Shown: positions 1-15,000 of the stretch, one piece after another | How positions within the stretch are numbered: position 1 is the stretch's first letter | Layout: each line of letters opens with the position of its first letter | Source: Scatophagus argus | Lineage: Eukaryota > Chordata > Actinopteri > Scatophagidae | Assembly: GCF_020382885.2 (NCBI RefSeq) | Contig: NC_058496.1 | Span: 16,720,501-16,784,500, forward strand | DNA: 64,000 bases | Reading direction: 5' to 3' | Program-made: the position numbers and the translations under genes | Notes under the pieces: model-generated | What the model was told of the DNA's origin: nothing | Seen by the model: the letters and a program-made list of their open reading frames with translations, nothing else | Databases searched by the model: none

Positions 1-3000
1 CATCATCCGTGATGCAGGCCCCCCGTGGAGACTTGTCATTGGGGACGTTGGCTGTTACCAGGGTACTGCTGTTGAAACGTACATGCCTTACTGGATGCCT
101 GCAGCCATGACAGAAAACGACATCTTCAGTATGAATTTGTGCACGTTTGTCCTTTTGTGCAAATGGTTCTTGAGGCAAATGTAAAGATGCCTGGAACCAA
201 ACTACATTGAAAAATGTCAAAATTTTGTTTTATCCCTCACATGTGGCACAAAATGTAATCTTATTGGTGAACAGCAAAAGGCTGCACACATTCACATTTT
301 CCATGAAAACTGGTTAACAACCATAAGCTGCAATAAGGCACCACAATGAGAGGAAAACAAAGTATCTATAATCACTGGCTTATTAGATTTTACAAATGTC
401 TTAAAAAATCCCACCTGTTGTGCATCTCCCACAGCTTCGTTCCCATCCTCATCTCCCACACACACACTAATCCTTCCTCTCCGCCGCTCACTATCTTCCA
501 GTCGTCCGCCTGCACCGCAGTTACACCCAGGTGGTGGGCGTACAGGGACGCCACAGAGGAGCCGGATCGCAGGTCAAACACCCTCACCCTGAATCACAGC
601 AGAAATGAACAAATGCTGTTATTAATTTATTGAGAAATGAAAATTGTCACATCTGCCATTAGCTGGATCAGCTGAGAAACATGATCCGTTAGCTGTTTAT
701 AAGCCAGAGGATGTTGTCATGTTGGAAAGTTTTACATTTGCATATCCATTTTACTGAGTTCAGTAAAAGAATAGTAAACCAAGTGAGTACAATAACATCA
801 GTCACTTCCAATGAAGCGTGGTAATTCTGGATTTCACTTCCTGCTAACAGGGGCGGATGACTTCAAGGCCGCACAAGAGGGAGAACAGTCCGTCAAAGAG
901 TGCATTCACGAACAGACAAAAGGACACTATCTTCACTCTTGAAGGAACATTTTAACATCCAGCCAAGAGACCAAAGACAAATACAATCTGAAGAACATGT
1001 GCCAGTGCAAGCTCCAGTCTTTACTGAAGCCAGTCATCTCACACCAGTATATATTTTCCACTTTTCCACAAAAACAACAAGCTGGATATATATTAATATA
1101 ATTAATACATGGAGCAGACGTTACAATTAGATGAGATCTGAAAAGTCTATTGTGGTCAACATCGGATCAGATGTAAAACAGAACTTAGAAAAGGGCTCTT
1201 AAAGAAGACAGTAGGAAAAGCAAACAAGCATTTGTGCAGGTCACAAGCAGTGACAAAATGTGTTCATACGGAGTTTCCTCATAAAAATGTTGTTGCTTTT
1301 AAAATGCAGTTTTGCAGATTTTGTGCACTTTCCTCCTCACCCAACTCTTAGCTTTGTGTATATTTGTTTAATGAATGAATTCAATATTTTCAATAGTTTT
1401 AATGTAAATTTGCCTTTAGTTTTGATCACTTTTGTATTAAATGAGTATATTATTTTTCTTCTTGTATGTGCTTCAATAAATATTCCAGTTTAGATATTTG
1501 TTGTTCAATCCAGTCCACAACGCATTTCATTAATTATGCTTTGAGATCAGTGATATATGTTCGTTTATGATATTCTGAATTACTTTTATCATGATTAATA
1601 ATAAAGTGCTAGTATATGTATTAGTATTTATTATGCATAACTGGCAGTAAGAGCAGGGTTTTTATTTTTTTTGTGTGTGTGTGTTTTGTTTTGCTGGGTT
1701 TCATGAGCTCTCACAAGCCCAGGGGACCTTCAGCTCCATCTGTTGTCACTGTGGCTTTATTGCAGCTGAACGCATCCAGGACATGACTCCATCCAGGCTC
1801 AACCTTCTTCCAAGACTTCATTACCATAATCAGATCCACTTTGGGGGTTTATTTCATTTCCGCTTCCAAAGTTTTTCTAAAAGAATCAGAGTTAAATAGC
1901 TAAATGGGCACCACGGACTTGTCTGCAGTTCTTTTTTGCTTGTTTAGATGCATTGCGAGATGGAAGCACACGTTTAAACAATGAGGACTGAACATTACTG
2001 GCAGACCACAGGGAACCATAAATCTAATGTTGGAGGTGGCTCTGTCTTCAGTGAGCTGTCAGTGGCCAGACTCCTCTTCATTAATCAGGAGGAGCTCTGC
2101 CTAACAAGAGAAGTGTGGCTTGGATAACTCCAGTAAGTTTTCTACAGATACACAAAATGTTAATCTATAGACATTTGCATTGCTAAACTTTTCCACAGGC
2201 TTTCCTCTCAACTTGTTACAACCTACCACTTAGAACCACCTTACTGTAACTTGTAACTGTATAACTTCCAAAACCAGGACAAAGAAAATATTATAGAAGC
2301 AGAGTAGGAGTTTCTTGCACAACTTCATCAGCATAGACCACAACCCAAAACATCTTCATTTAACAGTTAAGTAGTATATCGGATGGATGGTTTTAATAGT
2401 AATATAGTTAGAATGACTGTTTACGTGCCGATGTTCAGCAGGTTTAATGTTTACAGTGTTCACCATCTTAGTTAGAGTGTTAGCGTGTGTTTGCTGCAAA
2501 GTGCAAAACTGAGACTGACGGGAAAGTCACTAGTTTTTCAGGTATAATGTAACCTATACTTTGGTAAAAAAAAAGAGAATAGGTTACTTTGAAATTTGGA
2601 CCAGATGAGGACAATTGATGAAAATCACGTTGAAGACATTGGCAAGATGAAGTCGAGTCAAATTCAACACTTCAGCAAAGTGGTCTCAAGGCTGGACTCT
2701 GGAAGTGCAGTCCTGCATAATGATAAGTGACCAATAGCCACAGGTAAGCACTATTTCTTCCCTCTCTCTTACTGCATCCAGTTTTCCACATCTTTCCCAT
2801 GTGCACAGATGTGCAGCCTTCCACTCCACCCTCATCAGGACCTTTCAATTTCTCTCTGGATCTCACAAAAAACAGAGGGACAAAAATCATTTGGACAAAA
2901 AGGAAGGGATGCATTAGTCCTTGGCTTTCAGCCACCCTGTCAAAGGGCCGAGATCACCCACTGTCCCTCAGTCTTATTATTTCCATTTGTCTTCGACTGT

Positions 3001-6000
3001 GCACTGCATCAGCTGGGGCCAAAGTGGAAGAGCCAAGCTGGTGTGTGAATCTCTCTCATCAAAACTACACATCTCTCAGAAAGCAAAAACCAAAAGTAAA
3101 GCAGAAAGGAATTGGATTAAGACCAATGCTCTGGCAAGAAAACAACTATTTCAATTCTTCACTCGAAACAATGTTGAGCATTTTCTTTTGGCTCTCGATG
3201 AAACAAACATCTTTAACAGAGAATTTTGTTGCATGGTTGAAAACTGGTGAGAGGAACAGAACCTAAACAATATATGGTCTGTCTTTCACTTTAAGCCAAC
3301 TACTTAACAGCCAGATGGATCTGGTGCTGAATAGAAACAGCAGGGGCAGCTTTGGACAAAGATGCGCCAGGGATTTTTGTTCTCGTGCCAGCTCATGCAC
3401 TGCAACAGCCGCTAACAAGTGCAGAATGGATGAGAATGGCTCTTTTATGTGTCTTTTCCTCATCTGGAGAGCCAGGTTAGTGGCACGGCGAAGTGTGTGC
3501 GTTGTCGCGGGATGGGAAGGTGGCCAGATTTTTTTTCTTGTGTAGTATCGTAGGTAAAAAAGAGGACAGACATCTGTATTCAACAAAAACAACAAAACAT
3601 CGCAAATTCAAGTTTTTCACTACCTCTGTCCTATGTTTTTAATCAAGCTTTTAAAAGCTTTGTGTCTCAAGGCAAGAGAGAGAGAGGCTGAAAAGCTTGA
3701 GTAATGCACAAATTGAACAGAGCCTTGTCTCCTCACACACTTTCCTAACACCTGTTCTCCCCTGCAAGTACTGTAGCCTCAGGTTCCTCCTTCAGCCTCC
3801 TTCACATGTGTCACTGTTAGAGAACTGTTTACCAGACACTAATTTCAACCTGAGTCCTTGGCTCCCTTTCAGAGTTTGCAATGTTTCAATAAATTACACT
3901 TTTGGCATTGGGATATTCTGTCCTTATGCATGATACCCATTTCCATCTGTCTAAAGGTGTGTGTTTTTGTCTAAGTGTCCTACCTCCTGTCTTTGTTTCC
4001 ACACACTAGCAGGTGAGAAGTGGCGTCTCTCAAGTTGATGCAAGTGAAATCTCCCGGCGAGTTGCCGACACAAACCACAGGTTTGCCCGTCTCTAGGTTG
4101 TAGACGTGGATCTGCAAAGCAAAAACACACGTAAACATCAATCATTTCAAATGTTAAATTCAGTAAAATCACAAATACGCAACTACCTAATACAGTCTGA
4201 AGCTGGAGCATGATATGCTGAGTATGAGTTTAAAGATAAGACCTAACTCCAAGCTTTTGAGGGTGTTTACATCAGTGTTTGGTGAGCTGTGCAGGACTTT
4301 GTAGCTGCTTTCATACACAAAGAGACAATGCAGGAGGACATTTATCTTAAATATATAACCAAAGCGATGAAAAAGTTCTAGGGACCATACAATAAGATGA
4401 GCTTGCCTGATTCAAGTGTCTTAGTTACTAAAGACCAGAGTGAAAACAAAAAGCTCCAAACTAAAGCTGCAATAAGAGTTGCAAAAAAAGGCTGTCATCA
4501 GCTACAAACATATCGGACCAAAGATACATGAAACCATAGCTGTGGTGTAGAACATCACCTACAAATCATACAGATGCACACTTTATCAAAGCCTGAACTA
4601 CTGTTGGTGAACTGCTCTGTACGTTTCCACACTACACACTGAGATATCACTGCAGATATCTGGACATTATATACAGTGCTTTGACAGTGAATTCCAAACA
4701 AATCAGTTCTAAATCTGGAGATTGTTTTAGAAATCAGTTTTGGGTCCTGCTTCTTTTAGGGACAGATTTGCACGCCACTGCCTCTGACTCTATGGCGGCA
4801 ACAAACTTTCTTTATACAAGTTGAAATGATGTCATCTGGAGCTGGCCTAATTGGTCAATTAGTGGCTGGTGTTTTCTCACCCAAATGAGACACACCAAAC
4901 AGGAAAACTGCCAGGCAAAATTGACTTTGAATAATTAAAACTATAAAGAAATTAAAACAAGGGGGGGGGGGAGGCAGGGAGAGCGACGAGCCAGAAGGTA
5001 GAAGAGAAAAGGACAGACAGAAAGAGAGAGAGAGAGATAAAGAAGTTTGAAGGAAGGGAGGCATGATGTAAACCTTAAGGAGGTGCCAGCAGTTTTTGTG
5101 TGTCCCTTATTTGGGCCAAGCAGAGCTTTAATTGTGCACCACCCCGGGGCAAAGCCCAAATCACACCGGACTTTGAAATGACAGCTTGATAGGATTTGGA
5201 CAGCGGAAGACAGGGGGATGAGTTGAGAAGGAGGAGGGGGTGGTGGTTCGCAGAAATGAGGTTCAGCCTGCTGTTCTCGATGAATCATTACAGTTTTGGG
5301 AAGATGTTTTTTTTATTAAATATCAGCTGCAAAAATGAAGAAATGTTGCTGAGGGAGGCAAGTGAGCTGTTTCACGACAATATGGGGGGTTGTTTAGAGA
5401 CTGCAGCAGTATGTCTTGAGGAAGAACAATCACGAGCATGACTACAGAGGCTGTTAGCTTAATGCACTTGCTGGAGCTCCTGTGAGGCTCGCAGACAAAG
5501 GACATTCTAATGGTGGTTTGTACTGGGATGTTAATGTGATTACTCTCTTTGCTTTTAACAAGATAAAAAAACTGGCAATTATTGCAGCACTTTTGAGAAA
5601 CCCTTTATGCTGCCTGTAGCGTTGAACACATTTGGCCAAAGAGTAGATTTTGATTCATTTTAATTTTAATATCATTAACCTGGAAAGGAAGACCATGTGA
5701 AATGGTCAAACAACTGTCAGCATTTTTTTCTTTTTTTTTTTTAACCACAACCAAAAGATCTGACCCACTTTATTTCACTGATTAACACTCCATCAAGTAC
5801 AGAGAAAAGCTAACAAGTGAAATGACCAGTTGAGGTGAAAGGTTTGAATGAGCCTGCTGGCTTTCCGTGGCCCGTGATTCCCCATCCCTGTCGTACACAA
5901 ACACCCGCATCTGAATCAAATATTGGTTCAGACAGAGCTGCATGTGGACAAACAGAGATTAGCACGTCAGAACAGATGCACAACAACGGCAGATTTTTGC

Positions 6001-9000
6001 TTTCAGGTCATGTGGGAGCAGAATCTCATACTTGCTTTTACTTACAAAATGTTTCCTGAGTTCAGATGCCATTTTTGGATAACCTGTACTTATCATTTCC
6101 AAGCATTCAAGCTGTAGCAAAGACTGAAACTAGTAGCAAAGGAACGAGAAAATTAAAAGCCAAATCACAAACAGTAGTTTAGCTGTGCTTCTTGGCTCAT
6201 TAGTGATTTGTGGTTAGAAGCTGTGGGCTCTTTCCCAAATGAATTAAACAAAGACGAGACGACTAAAGAAAGGAGCCACCCTCGTCTCATCTAGTGAGAT
6301 AACGTTTCTGAAAGCACAAACTTCCTGAAGCTCATCACCCACGTGTTTAAAGTGCTATGATAAATACAATGCTGCACTGTGGATGCTAACTGGGTCTTAG
6401 TGGGTGCAATAGTGTGTATGGTGGTAGTTAGATGAAGTGGTTTTTATCCAGCATCTGTTCAGCAGCATATTACCCTGAAGATCTCACGCACCCAACAGGG
6501 GAATAGTCCCTGGTTTATTCACCCTCACATGGATTTACTCACTAGACAGTATATTCCCTTACGGTCTCAAGTCTCTGAGAGGACAAAGGCCACAAGGCAG
6601 CAACCCAAGTACCAGTTTGTACATAATGTCTGGTCTTCAGCTGTCAACAAACATGCTTTTGCAGGCAAGTTTTTATCATGACTCAAGTCTCTGCAGTGCT
6701 GATCTTGGTGTATGATTGTGTGGAGTGACTAGGTCATTTGAGTATTTCATATTAAAAAAAAAAAAAGTGTGGCTTGTGTAATGGCTGACTGAATTTAAAC
6801 AATACCTGCAAGCTAGTCAGGCAGGTATGTTGAACATGCTATTACATGACACAGACTCTGCTCGCTGCCCCCATTGAAAAAGAAGTTCTTATGATACCTG
6901 TTCGGGGTTTAATTGAGTAAATGATCCTGATGTCTTAATCCTGATTGGTGATGTTTATCCATACATGTATAAACCCTATGTACATACAAACTGTACATCA
7001 AACCATTCATTTAGCCTTTTATGCATCCTACCAGCACTCTGAACTTGAGGCAATGAGAGGATGACAGGTTTTCTGACAGCTCTTGTGCTCTGCGGTATAT
7101 TCACTGCAGTGGATGGATGGTTTGCCAGCGGAGATGCCAGCTTGTGCTGAATGCCCAGCCACAAGCTGGGTGGATGCCTGGGTGCCCCCAGCCCACTGGC
7201 AAGAAGGTGGCCAGTAGTAATGAGGATCTGGAGACTGGCGGCAACCACACACACTCATGCACACCCGCTGACAGCACCAACAAAGATGGGGAAGGCGAGA
7301 AAACAAAGCCACAATTTAGATGAAAATGCATGCCAAAAATACGATAAAGAATCTTCTTTATCAGCAACACAAAGCAGCTTTTGTGCTTTAAGCTGATTTT
7401 GAAACGGAACGGAAGCCGATTCAGTGATTACCGCTGAGTCTGAATTCATGATAACAAAAACATGACAATGTGATCGAGTTCATCGGAGTCAAAAAGCTGT
7501 AAATGAATATGTTTCACTCTTCAGTGAGGCAAAAAAGGTGTGAGACAACTTTCTTGGATGCCATCTCCATGCATTTTGACAGATTTTAATGAAGCATATG
7601 TTTTCTTACTAAAGGTTGCATAAAAAAATGTCTGGCATCACTAACTGTTGCAACCAATTCATGTCTTCTTCGCAGTATGAAATCGCTGTTAGAAGTGTGT
7701 TAAGAGTGACAGACAGGTTAATTAAATTTGTGAGAGATTTTAATTAGTAAAAGAGGTATGCTAATCATGAATCGGCATAACTTGAAGAGAAGTTTGGGCT
7801 AAGTTCACTATGGCAATAAGAACATATGAAAGTCTTTCTGTACAGCAAATTAACGAAACTTACTAGGAAAGGAAATGCAGCTTTTTCCTCTTTAACTCTG
7901 GAAACTTTACTTGTTATGGTAAAATTTAGGATTTCAGTTCAATTTCCCCAAGAGATCAATGAAGTATTTCTGATTTTGATTCTGACTCTGGATTGGTAGT
8001 GTGAGATGATCTTTAAATTGATCTTAGGTGACTACATCAGCAACCATCTCCAAGACAGTTACAGTTTTCTAAGAAGATGAGGAAAAACAGCCACAAAATT
8101 CTTAATACAAACAAAAAGAAAATGCAACCCCTGACAGCTGCGTGTGTAACAGTAAACCACAAACATACTCAGATTACAATTTAATAAACAGCAAAAAAGC
8201 AGCCAATTAAAACATTGCAGCAGCCAGAATAAGAGAATAGTTTTCACTGTCAGTAATCAATTATCAAAGTAGTTGTTATTACTGTTTTTTTTGTGTGTGT
8301 GTGACACATTAAATCATTTCAGCTGTAAATTAAATACTGTAAAGTCCAAAAACATAGTCTCAGTAAATACTGCAGATCCAGTAAAATAAGAAGTCCTGAA
8401 GTCATTCCAGATATAAAATGTTTTTATGTCTCCGTGTACCTGAACCGCGAAACCCTCACCAGTCCATCTCGACTCCTTGTTTCTTCCTAATTACACGGTG
8501 GATTAAATGGTTTACATACATTATTCAACACAAGGTGGACTTTTTTTTGTCTACATTGCGCAGTGCAGCTTTGTTTCATGATAAGGTAAGGCTGTTGTAT
8601 GTGTGCTGCTCTCTCTTTGGTCCACTGTGTGGTGCTTTAGTGCTGCCACTGAATCAGTGCTACTGGATATCAGCTGTGCTTTTCTAATAGGGGGGTGATG
8701 TCAGTGGAGAAGCTTTGCCAAAAACAAGTCAATCACAGACGCGGTGCTGCGCGTGCACACAAACGCACGCACGCACACATGCACAGTGCTCAGATAGCAC
8801 TTACTGTTTCAAAGCTACCACTTGTCCAGTCTATACAGCAACTAACATCTGTTTTTTAAATGGAAACATATCTTTGGAAGCAGTAGCTCTCTTCATTCTG
8901 TTTTTTAATCCATTAATTTTGACAAAAACAATGAATATGCCTTCATGAAGAGAACATGAACGCATAACGACTGCTGCAGAGCTGCTTCCTGATCCCAGCA

Positions 9001-12000
9001 GAATAGTTTGTCTCATGGCTGTTTGTACTTTCTAAGTAAAGGCTTAAGAGTCAATTAGGTGGCATGGGGTCCTTAGAAACACAGTATTATTAGAAGCAAA
9101 CACATTCAGCTTGGGGAACAGTAGTTTATCAAAGTACCCTTTAAGACTGTAGTAATTAGGAGCAGGGTCCAAAGAGGGCTTGTCACTATTTCAGCCATCT
9201 ATGTCTACTATAAACAAATCCCCCATAGGTATATTACCTTCATTTCAAAGGGGACCCAGACTAATAGTGATCATATCATCAGGAGACCAAGTTTACATTT
9301 ACACAGGTGAGATGTATTCAGAGGTGCAGTCTCTGTTTGCAATGCATCTAAAATTTAAACCAGGAAAAGTGTGGATCAGACATAGCGTAGCAAAATAAAA
9401 TGTTTGCTCCACATCTACAAGGCAGGAGGCACATTTTCTTCAAAAGACTTCAATTTATTTAAGTGAGAGCCTGTAAGACAGCTATTTCAGCTATAAGCCA
9501 GTTATTACACTGATACTGGCCTAATGCCAAAACCTCAATTCACTGCTCTCCTCTCGATGAACTGTGTCCCTGAAAGAAAATGGCCATCGTTCCATTTCAG
9601 AGAACCACATGACTTACCTTGTACAATTTCCCATTTTTTCATTATGCATCCTGCACATTGAGAGCACAAGTGACCTCATGATCTCTCTTGGAGCCTTTCA
9701 TTGCAATTAGTAAGGTCTGGGTTGCAGAGTTTAAGAGCTATCTAAAATCCAGCTTCAGGGTTCAGAGGCTTTACCATCAAGTTTATCAACCTTGAGATGT
9801 AAATGAAAGAAGATGAAGAGCAGAAGGGGTGGTGAATTTTAGCTAAGGTTTTTCCTTTTTTGGTACTGTATGTAAAGTGTCCTTGGGTTATAGCACATGA
9901 AAGTCACCTAAAATCAAATTCATTAGTAATAGCGTTTAAGAGTGAAATCCCTTCAGCTCCTTTCCTGTAAGTGTTCTCGTATGCAATACACAAACGCAAA
10001 TGATAACAAAACACGCTGATGGGCCAGAAAAGATCCCCTTTTGGAAACATGTCATGTCTAAGTTCTGCAGTTCTATGTTAATATTTAAGAGACAGAGTGC
10101 AGACACACTGAACCCACCTTATTTCCTCCATCGTGCATCGCCCATCCCGTGCGCTTCACTCCAAAGGCAACATGGCAGTGGGAGGCATCCAGGCAGGTCA
10201 CGGGATGACCATAGACTGAGTGGACGGTCCGTGGCTCCTCCTCCCGGGGGTCCAACAAGTACACCGTCTCTCCCGCTGTCAGGGCCGCCAGCGGGCACTG
10301 CTGCCCCCTGCCGGGTACCAGCACCAGCCTCTCCACCTGCCGTACAGACAGGATAGAAGAAGACTTCACTGATACAGCAGTTAACATGTACAGGGCTCTA
10401 TTCAAGCATTCAGCTCCATTTCACTGTTTTATGCATGTGATGCATGTGTGGTGTCGTCTGAACTCCAATGATCCCACGCTGCATAAGTCTTTTGTTCAGA
10501 GACCCTCAGGGGCAGAAGCAGTAGTGCGTTTAATTACTTGGATAATTAGAAAACAGAAATTTATTTTATGTGAACATCCAATCCAAAACTCAAAACCATT
10601 CACAGTGACATAAATTTCAGTGAGATATTTGCTTTTTTTTTTTTTTTTTTTTGCTTTTGTCACAAGAAATGTGGATTAAGTCAAAGGCATCAACTGCTTC
10701 CATTATTACTTCACCTAATAGAATGAGACGTTTTAAATGAAAATGAGGCATTTTTTGATGAAAGTCACCAGAGGAAAATGTGTGAAGCACACACGATTAA
10801 TTAACACAATAACACATCAGCGTGGCGCATTTCATTCATGTGAGAAATCAAACTGTTTAACTTACAGTCTTGGGTATCTGAGCCTGGCAGAGTGTCCTCC
10901 AGTAGCCGCGATCGTCGGCACAGTCCAGCCGAATGTCGGGCCCGGCAGCGGAGCACAGGATGGGGCTGTCTGGGCTCAGAGCCAGGGCCTTGATCCTCCC
11001 TGCACTCTGATAGTGGTGGATGGGCTCTCCACCTGTCTGTGTGCTCCACAGGTCCACACAGCCTTTATCCATGACAGAGAAACACAGTCACTTAGAACAA
11101 CTTTGTACCTGTGTAAATCACAGCTATAGAGGCTGTGCAGCAGAAGTGCATTTAACTATTTTAAACCTAACAATTTCCTGAAGATGCAAGGAGTAAACTT
11201 CTGTACGTGATGTCTTACCATCACCAAGAAATGCTCATAGCTTACCACAGGATCACACTGCATAAACAGATACGCACACTCACCATCTTCATAAGCAGCA
11301 GAAGCCAGCGTGCTGTTGACCTGGACGTGACTAACGTGAGGCCTGGGCTCCGAGTTAGCTGACAGGCTGTTGGTCTTCAGGTAAGAGGCCGCCGAGTCCC
11401 AGTGCAGCGTGTCCCACAGTCTCACGTCACCAGATGTGTACCTGTGACACAAAACAAGGGCATCAAGTCACACTAAACGTACACAGTTTAAGTACTTAGG
11501 TTTGTACAAAAAGGTCTGATGAATGTAACAGCAGAATTACTGTCCATCGTCCAGCACAGCCTGAGAAGTTTGTCTCTTCGAGAATACCTGACGTCACCCT
11601 CTCACCGCTGAATCATTTCCCCTCTCACACTTTACTCACTTTACTCACTCTGACTTGTTGTTATTTTGTTTTCTAAAATCTTCGTTACATCATGATCTTT
11701 CGAGGATTACAGGGGTGTTGTTTGGGCGAAACAATGCTGAACATTTCACCCCTTACTACTGGCCGCTTGTTGGGAGGACTTGGACCATCGAGTGAGGGTT
11801 ATGCCACCGGTGCACTCGCTAGAAGTCTCTGGCCTTTGAGGAGTCCTACACAGATATAAAGCTTTGAGTGTTCTAAAATTATTTAGAACTTTTTATACAA
11901 AAAGTTCATTTCTTTGCAACATGTTCTACTATTATACACGTGCATATAATCAATTAACTGTCTTCAGAATACATCTGCAACCGGCAATAAATGTTTAATT

Positions 12001-15000
12001 GTTCAGCTCTAGCATTACAAACAATTGATGCACTTAAGACAACTCTTGCTAGAGGTGTGCCATAGTTTCTCAAAATACTTAATGCAGCAGTCGATTGATA
12101 ATTAATGACACTAATTAATGATAATTAGTTTTTCTTCCGGCTTCTTCTGGCTTCTTTTGAATGGAGAAAAGAATCAGCAGATTAATCGAAATAAAAATGA
12201 GATGTTTTTGGTGAAAGTTGTTAGTTGCAGCCCTGTGCTTCAGACAAAGATTCTCTCTCTCTCTCTCTCTCTTTAAAAGGAAATTATACTTCCACTGACC
12301 TTCAAACTTTCCTCTTCAAGAAAGAGGAAAATTTTTTGCTGTACTTTCATTTGAATGAGCACTGTTGTCTACATAATTGTGCTCCAAGCCCCAATGTCCT
12401 TTCTATGCCTGAGGGCAAAACAAAACACTTGGTAAAATCCATCTGGTGGATGAGAGCAGTGTACAGGTCAACAGAGGTTAGCATCAGTTATCATCAAATG
12501 TCTCAAAACTAGAGTAAAAAACGGTTACGGTAAAAAAACAGTAAAACGGTTTATGGATATTAAAATGCTACACGTAGCAAACTTAAAGTTAATTTTAAAC
12601 AAATTAGGATGTGACCTTCTTGTACAAGTTCACCTCGACCTGCGTTTTCCCCCATTTATAGTGACAAAGTGCTGCGTGTAACTTCAAAGTCACCCCATCA
12701 CACTCAACAGGCTTCTGTTCTGTTCCCGTTTTCCCTTCGCTCTTCGCCCGACTCGACGAGCTCTCGCTGTGGGAGACGACAAGCTGCCAGCGTTACCACC
12801 TCCACAGATACCATCATGTCTGAGCAAGTATCCGCTTCGCAGCCAGAGTGTGTGACACAGTGACAGCGAGTGTGACAGAGGGTGTACATGCGTGTGCCCG
12901 TATGTGTGTTTGCGACTGGCATCTCGGGGTTTTGGCAGGAAGTAAACAATAGGAATACACACTTTCACTTAATTGGTACATCACCTCAATGCCAGCTACC
13001 AACGGGATGATGAGGCTGAATCTTATCCAAGTACTTTGTCAAAACTTTCATGTGCAGGAAACTTTGTGCACAGATTACTACGATCTTCATGCAAGGAAGC
13101 CTCAAGAGATTTGGCCTTTATGTCACTGTGTGACTCCAAGAGTTATTGGGTTAATGAAACAATGTCTGCTGTTGCCTTTTAAGTGCCAAATCTCATTCCA
13201 CCAGTTCGCTAACAAGATTCTGTGGATGCAATTGAATCCTTCTTAATTAACTGCTATTGATTTTCTTTCTAGTTAAACAAATTCAAGTACTTTCACTTTG
13301 CTAAATTACCCTTTAGCCACCAATAATAGGAGAAGTATTGACATTGTGAATTTGTTGATAGCAATGGCATAAAAAGCAGGATTAAAGAGTAGGTTTAGAT
13401 TTTGCAACGTGCTTTACTTCAGGTCCAGACTGTTGTGGTACTGTGTGTCCTACATCTGCTAACCTGAAAAAATACAAACATGTCGTCTTCTCCAGTGAGA
13501 CACAAGCAGGACTGAAGGGAATCTAATCACACCACTCCCTGGAGACGCTGCACATCTCCTTGTGGGCAGTCTATCGAGCTCCTGTGGGCCCTCACAATCT
13601 ATCACTGCCTCAGGTCAGTTGTTTCAGGGCAGCTTTGTTTTAGTTCAGCTGCAAATCATGTACTCCTCGGTCATCAGCTACTTCCATTAGTAGTACCACT
13701 TAGTAGTGGATTTAAAAAAATTACAAAAATATTATGTTCAAAGAGGTTTGTGACCAAGTAAATTATTATTGTGATTTTTGTGATTACAAATGCTCACAAA
13801 TGCTCTCTGCTTGTCTGGTATTCTTATTCTTTTGTTTACTTTTGTGTAAATAAAGATCGGCTTGTATAAGCAAGCTGCTTTTTTTCTGTATAAGAAAAAG
13901 TCTTGAGAGTTTATAGAATATTCAACGCTGTAGCACTTCGATCTAAACTCCAAACTGCTCTGCATCCGACAGAAAAGGAGCTGGTTGTCAGTCACTACTG
14001 CATCATATGAGTCAGTGATACATAACATCATGTGTCTAAATGTGATATATTACTGAACTCTGTCATAAATAAGAAGATTTCTAACTACTTGAAAAGATAA
14101 AGAAAGTTAGTATAGTATACAAGAAGAGGGAGTTACAAAGGATGTTAACACACATCGGATGTCCTTGAAACTCACCCTGCCAAGACAAAGTTGTCACAGG
14201 AGCTGACGTCACACAGCACCTTCCCCAGCTCGAACTGCAGCTGACTGACGGATCCCACTCGGTTCTGGACACAAAGGGTCACAAGACTGAACTCATTCTT
14301 TCCATCCATGATATGAGCACATTATGTTTCAAGTGGCAAGCAGGGCACAAGTTTAACTATATTTCATTTGGCTGCAGAAGAGCCAGACTTTCAAGATTTT
14401 TATTAAATTTTCTTCCAAATTCTGCCTGCCATTACGTTAAAAGCCTGCTCTGAAAGTTATTTATCATATTATATTCAGTATATAAAACTGGAAATGAGAC
14501 ATATATAGTCCAAGTTCTACTGTAGATTCACCAAAAGTGATTCAGATTCAGCACAGCTGCACCACCCGAGCCCACCTTCCAGTTGGAGCACACCATTTTG
14601 GCTGAGTTCCTGCAGTCTCGCAGCGTGCTCTTCCAGCAGGGGGAGTCAGACACATTGGCGTCCTGATGATAACCCTCCCTTGTGCACATCTTGAACCACA
14701 GAATGCCATCCTCTGCAAGGACTTTCCATGCCTTGCTCACCTACGATTGGACAGTGTGACTGTAAATTGAGTCAGCATACATTATGGGCTTGCATCACTT
14801 GATTTATTCATTAACAAGCCCAGCTCATTGCCAGACAGATCACTGGCTGGAGGTCAGCCACACCAAATGCAATTTCCCTAGTTAAGTGGAGTAAGGCATA
14901 TTAAAGCTGCCCGGCATGTTGGGGTAAGTGCAAAGTTCTTTGCTACTCCACAGTGTAACCACCTGGTGCAAGTTTGTCGCTGTTCACAAATTTCAATTTG

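Noticed and set aside
2799-3266. 155-codon plus-strand open frame in an fbxw8 intron
   Set aside because: No similarity to known proteins, and several overlapping frames are open in the same place.
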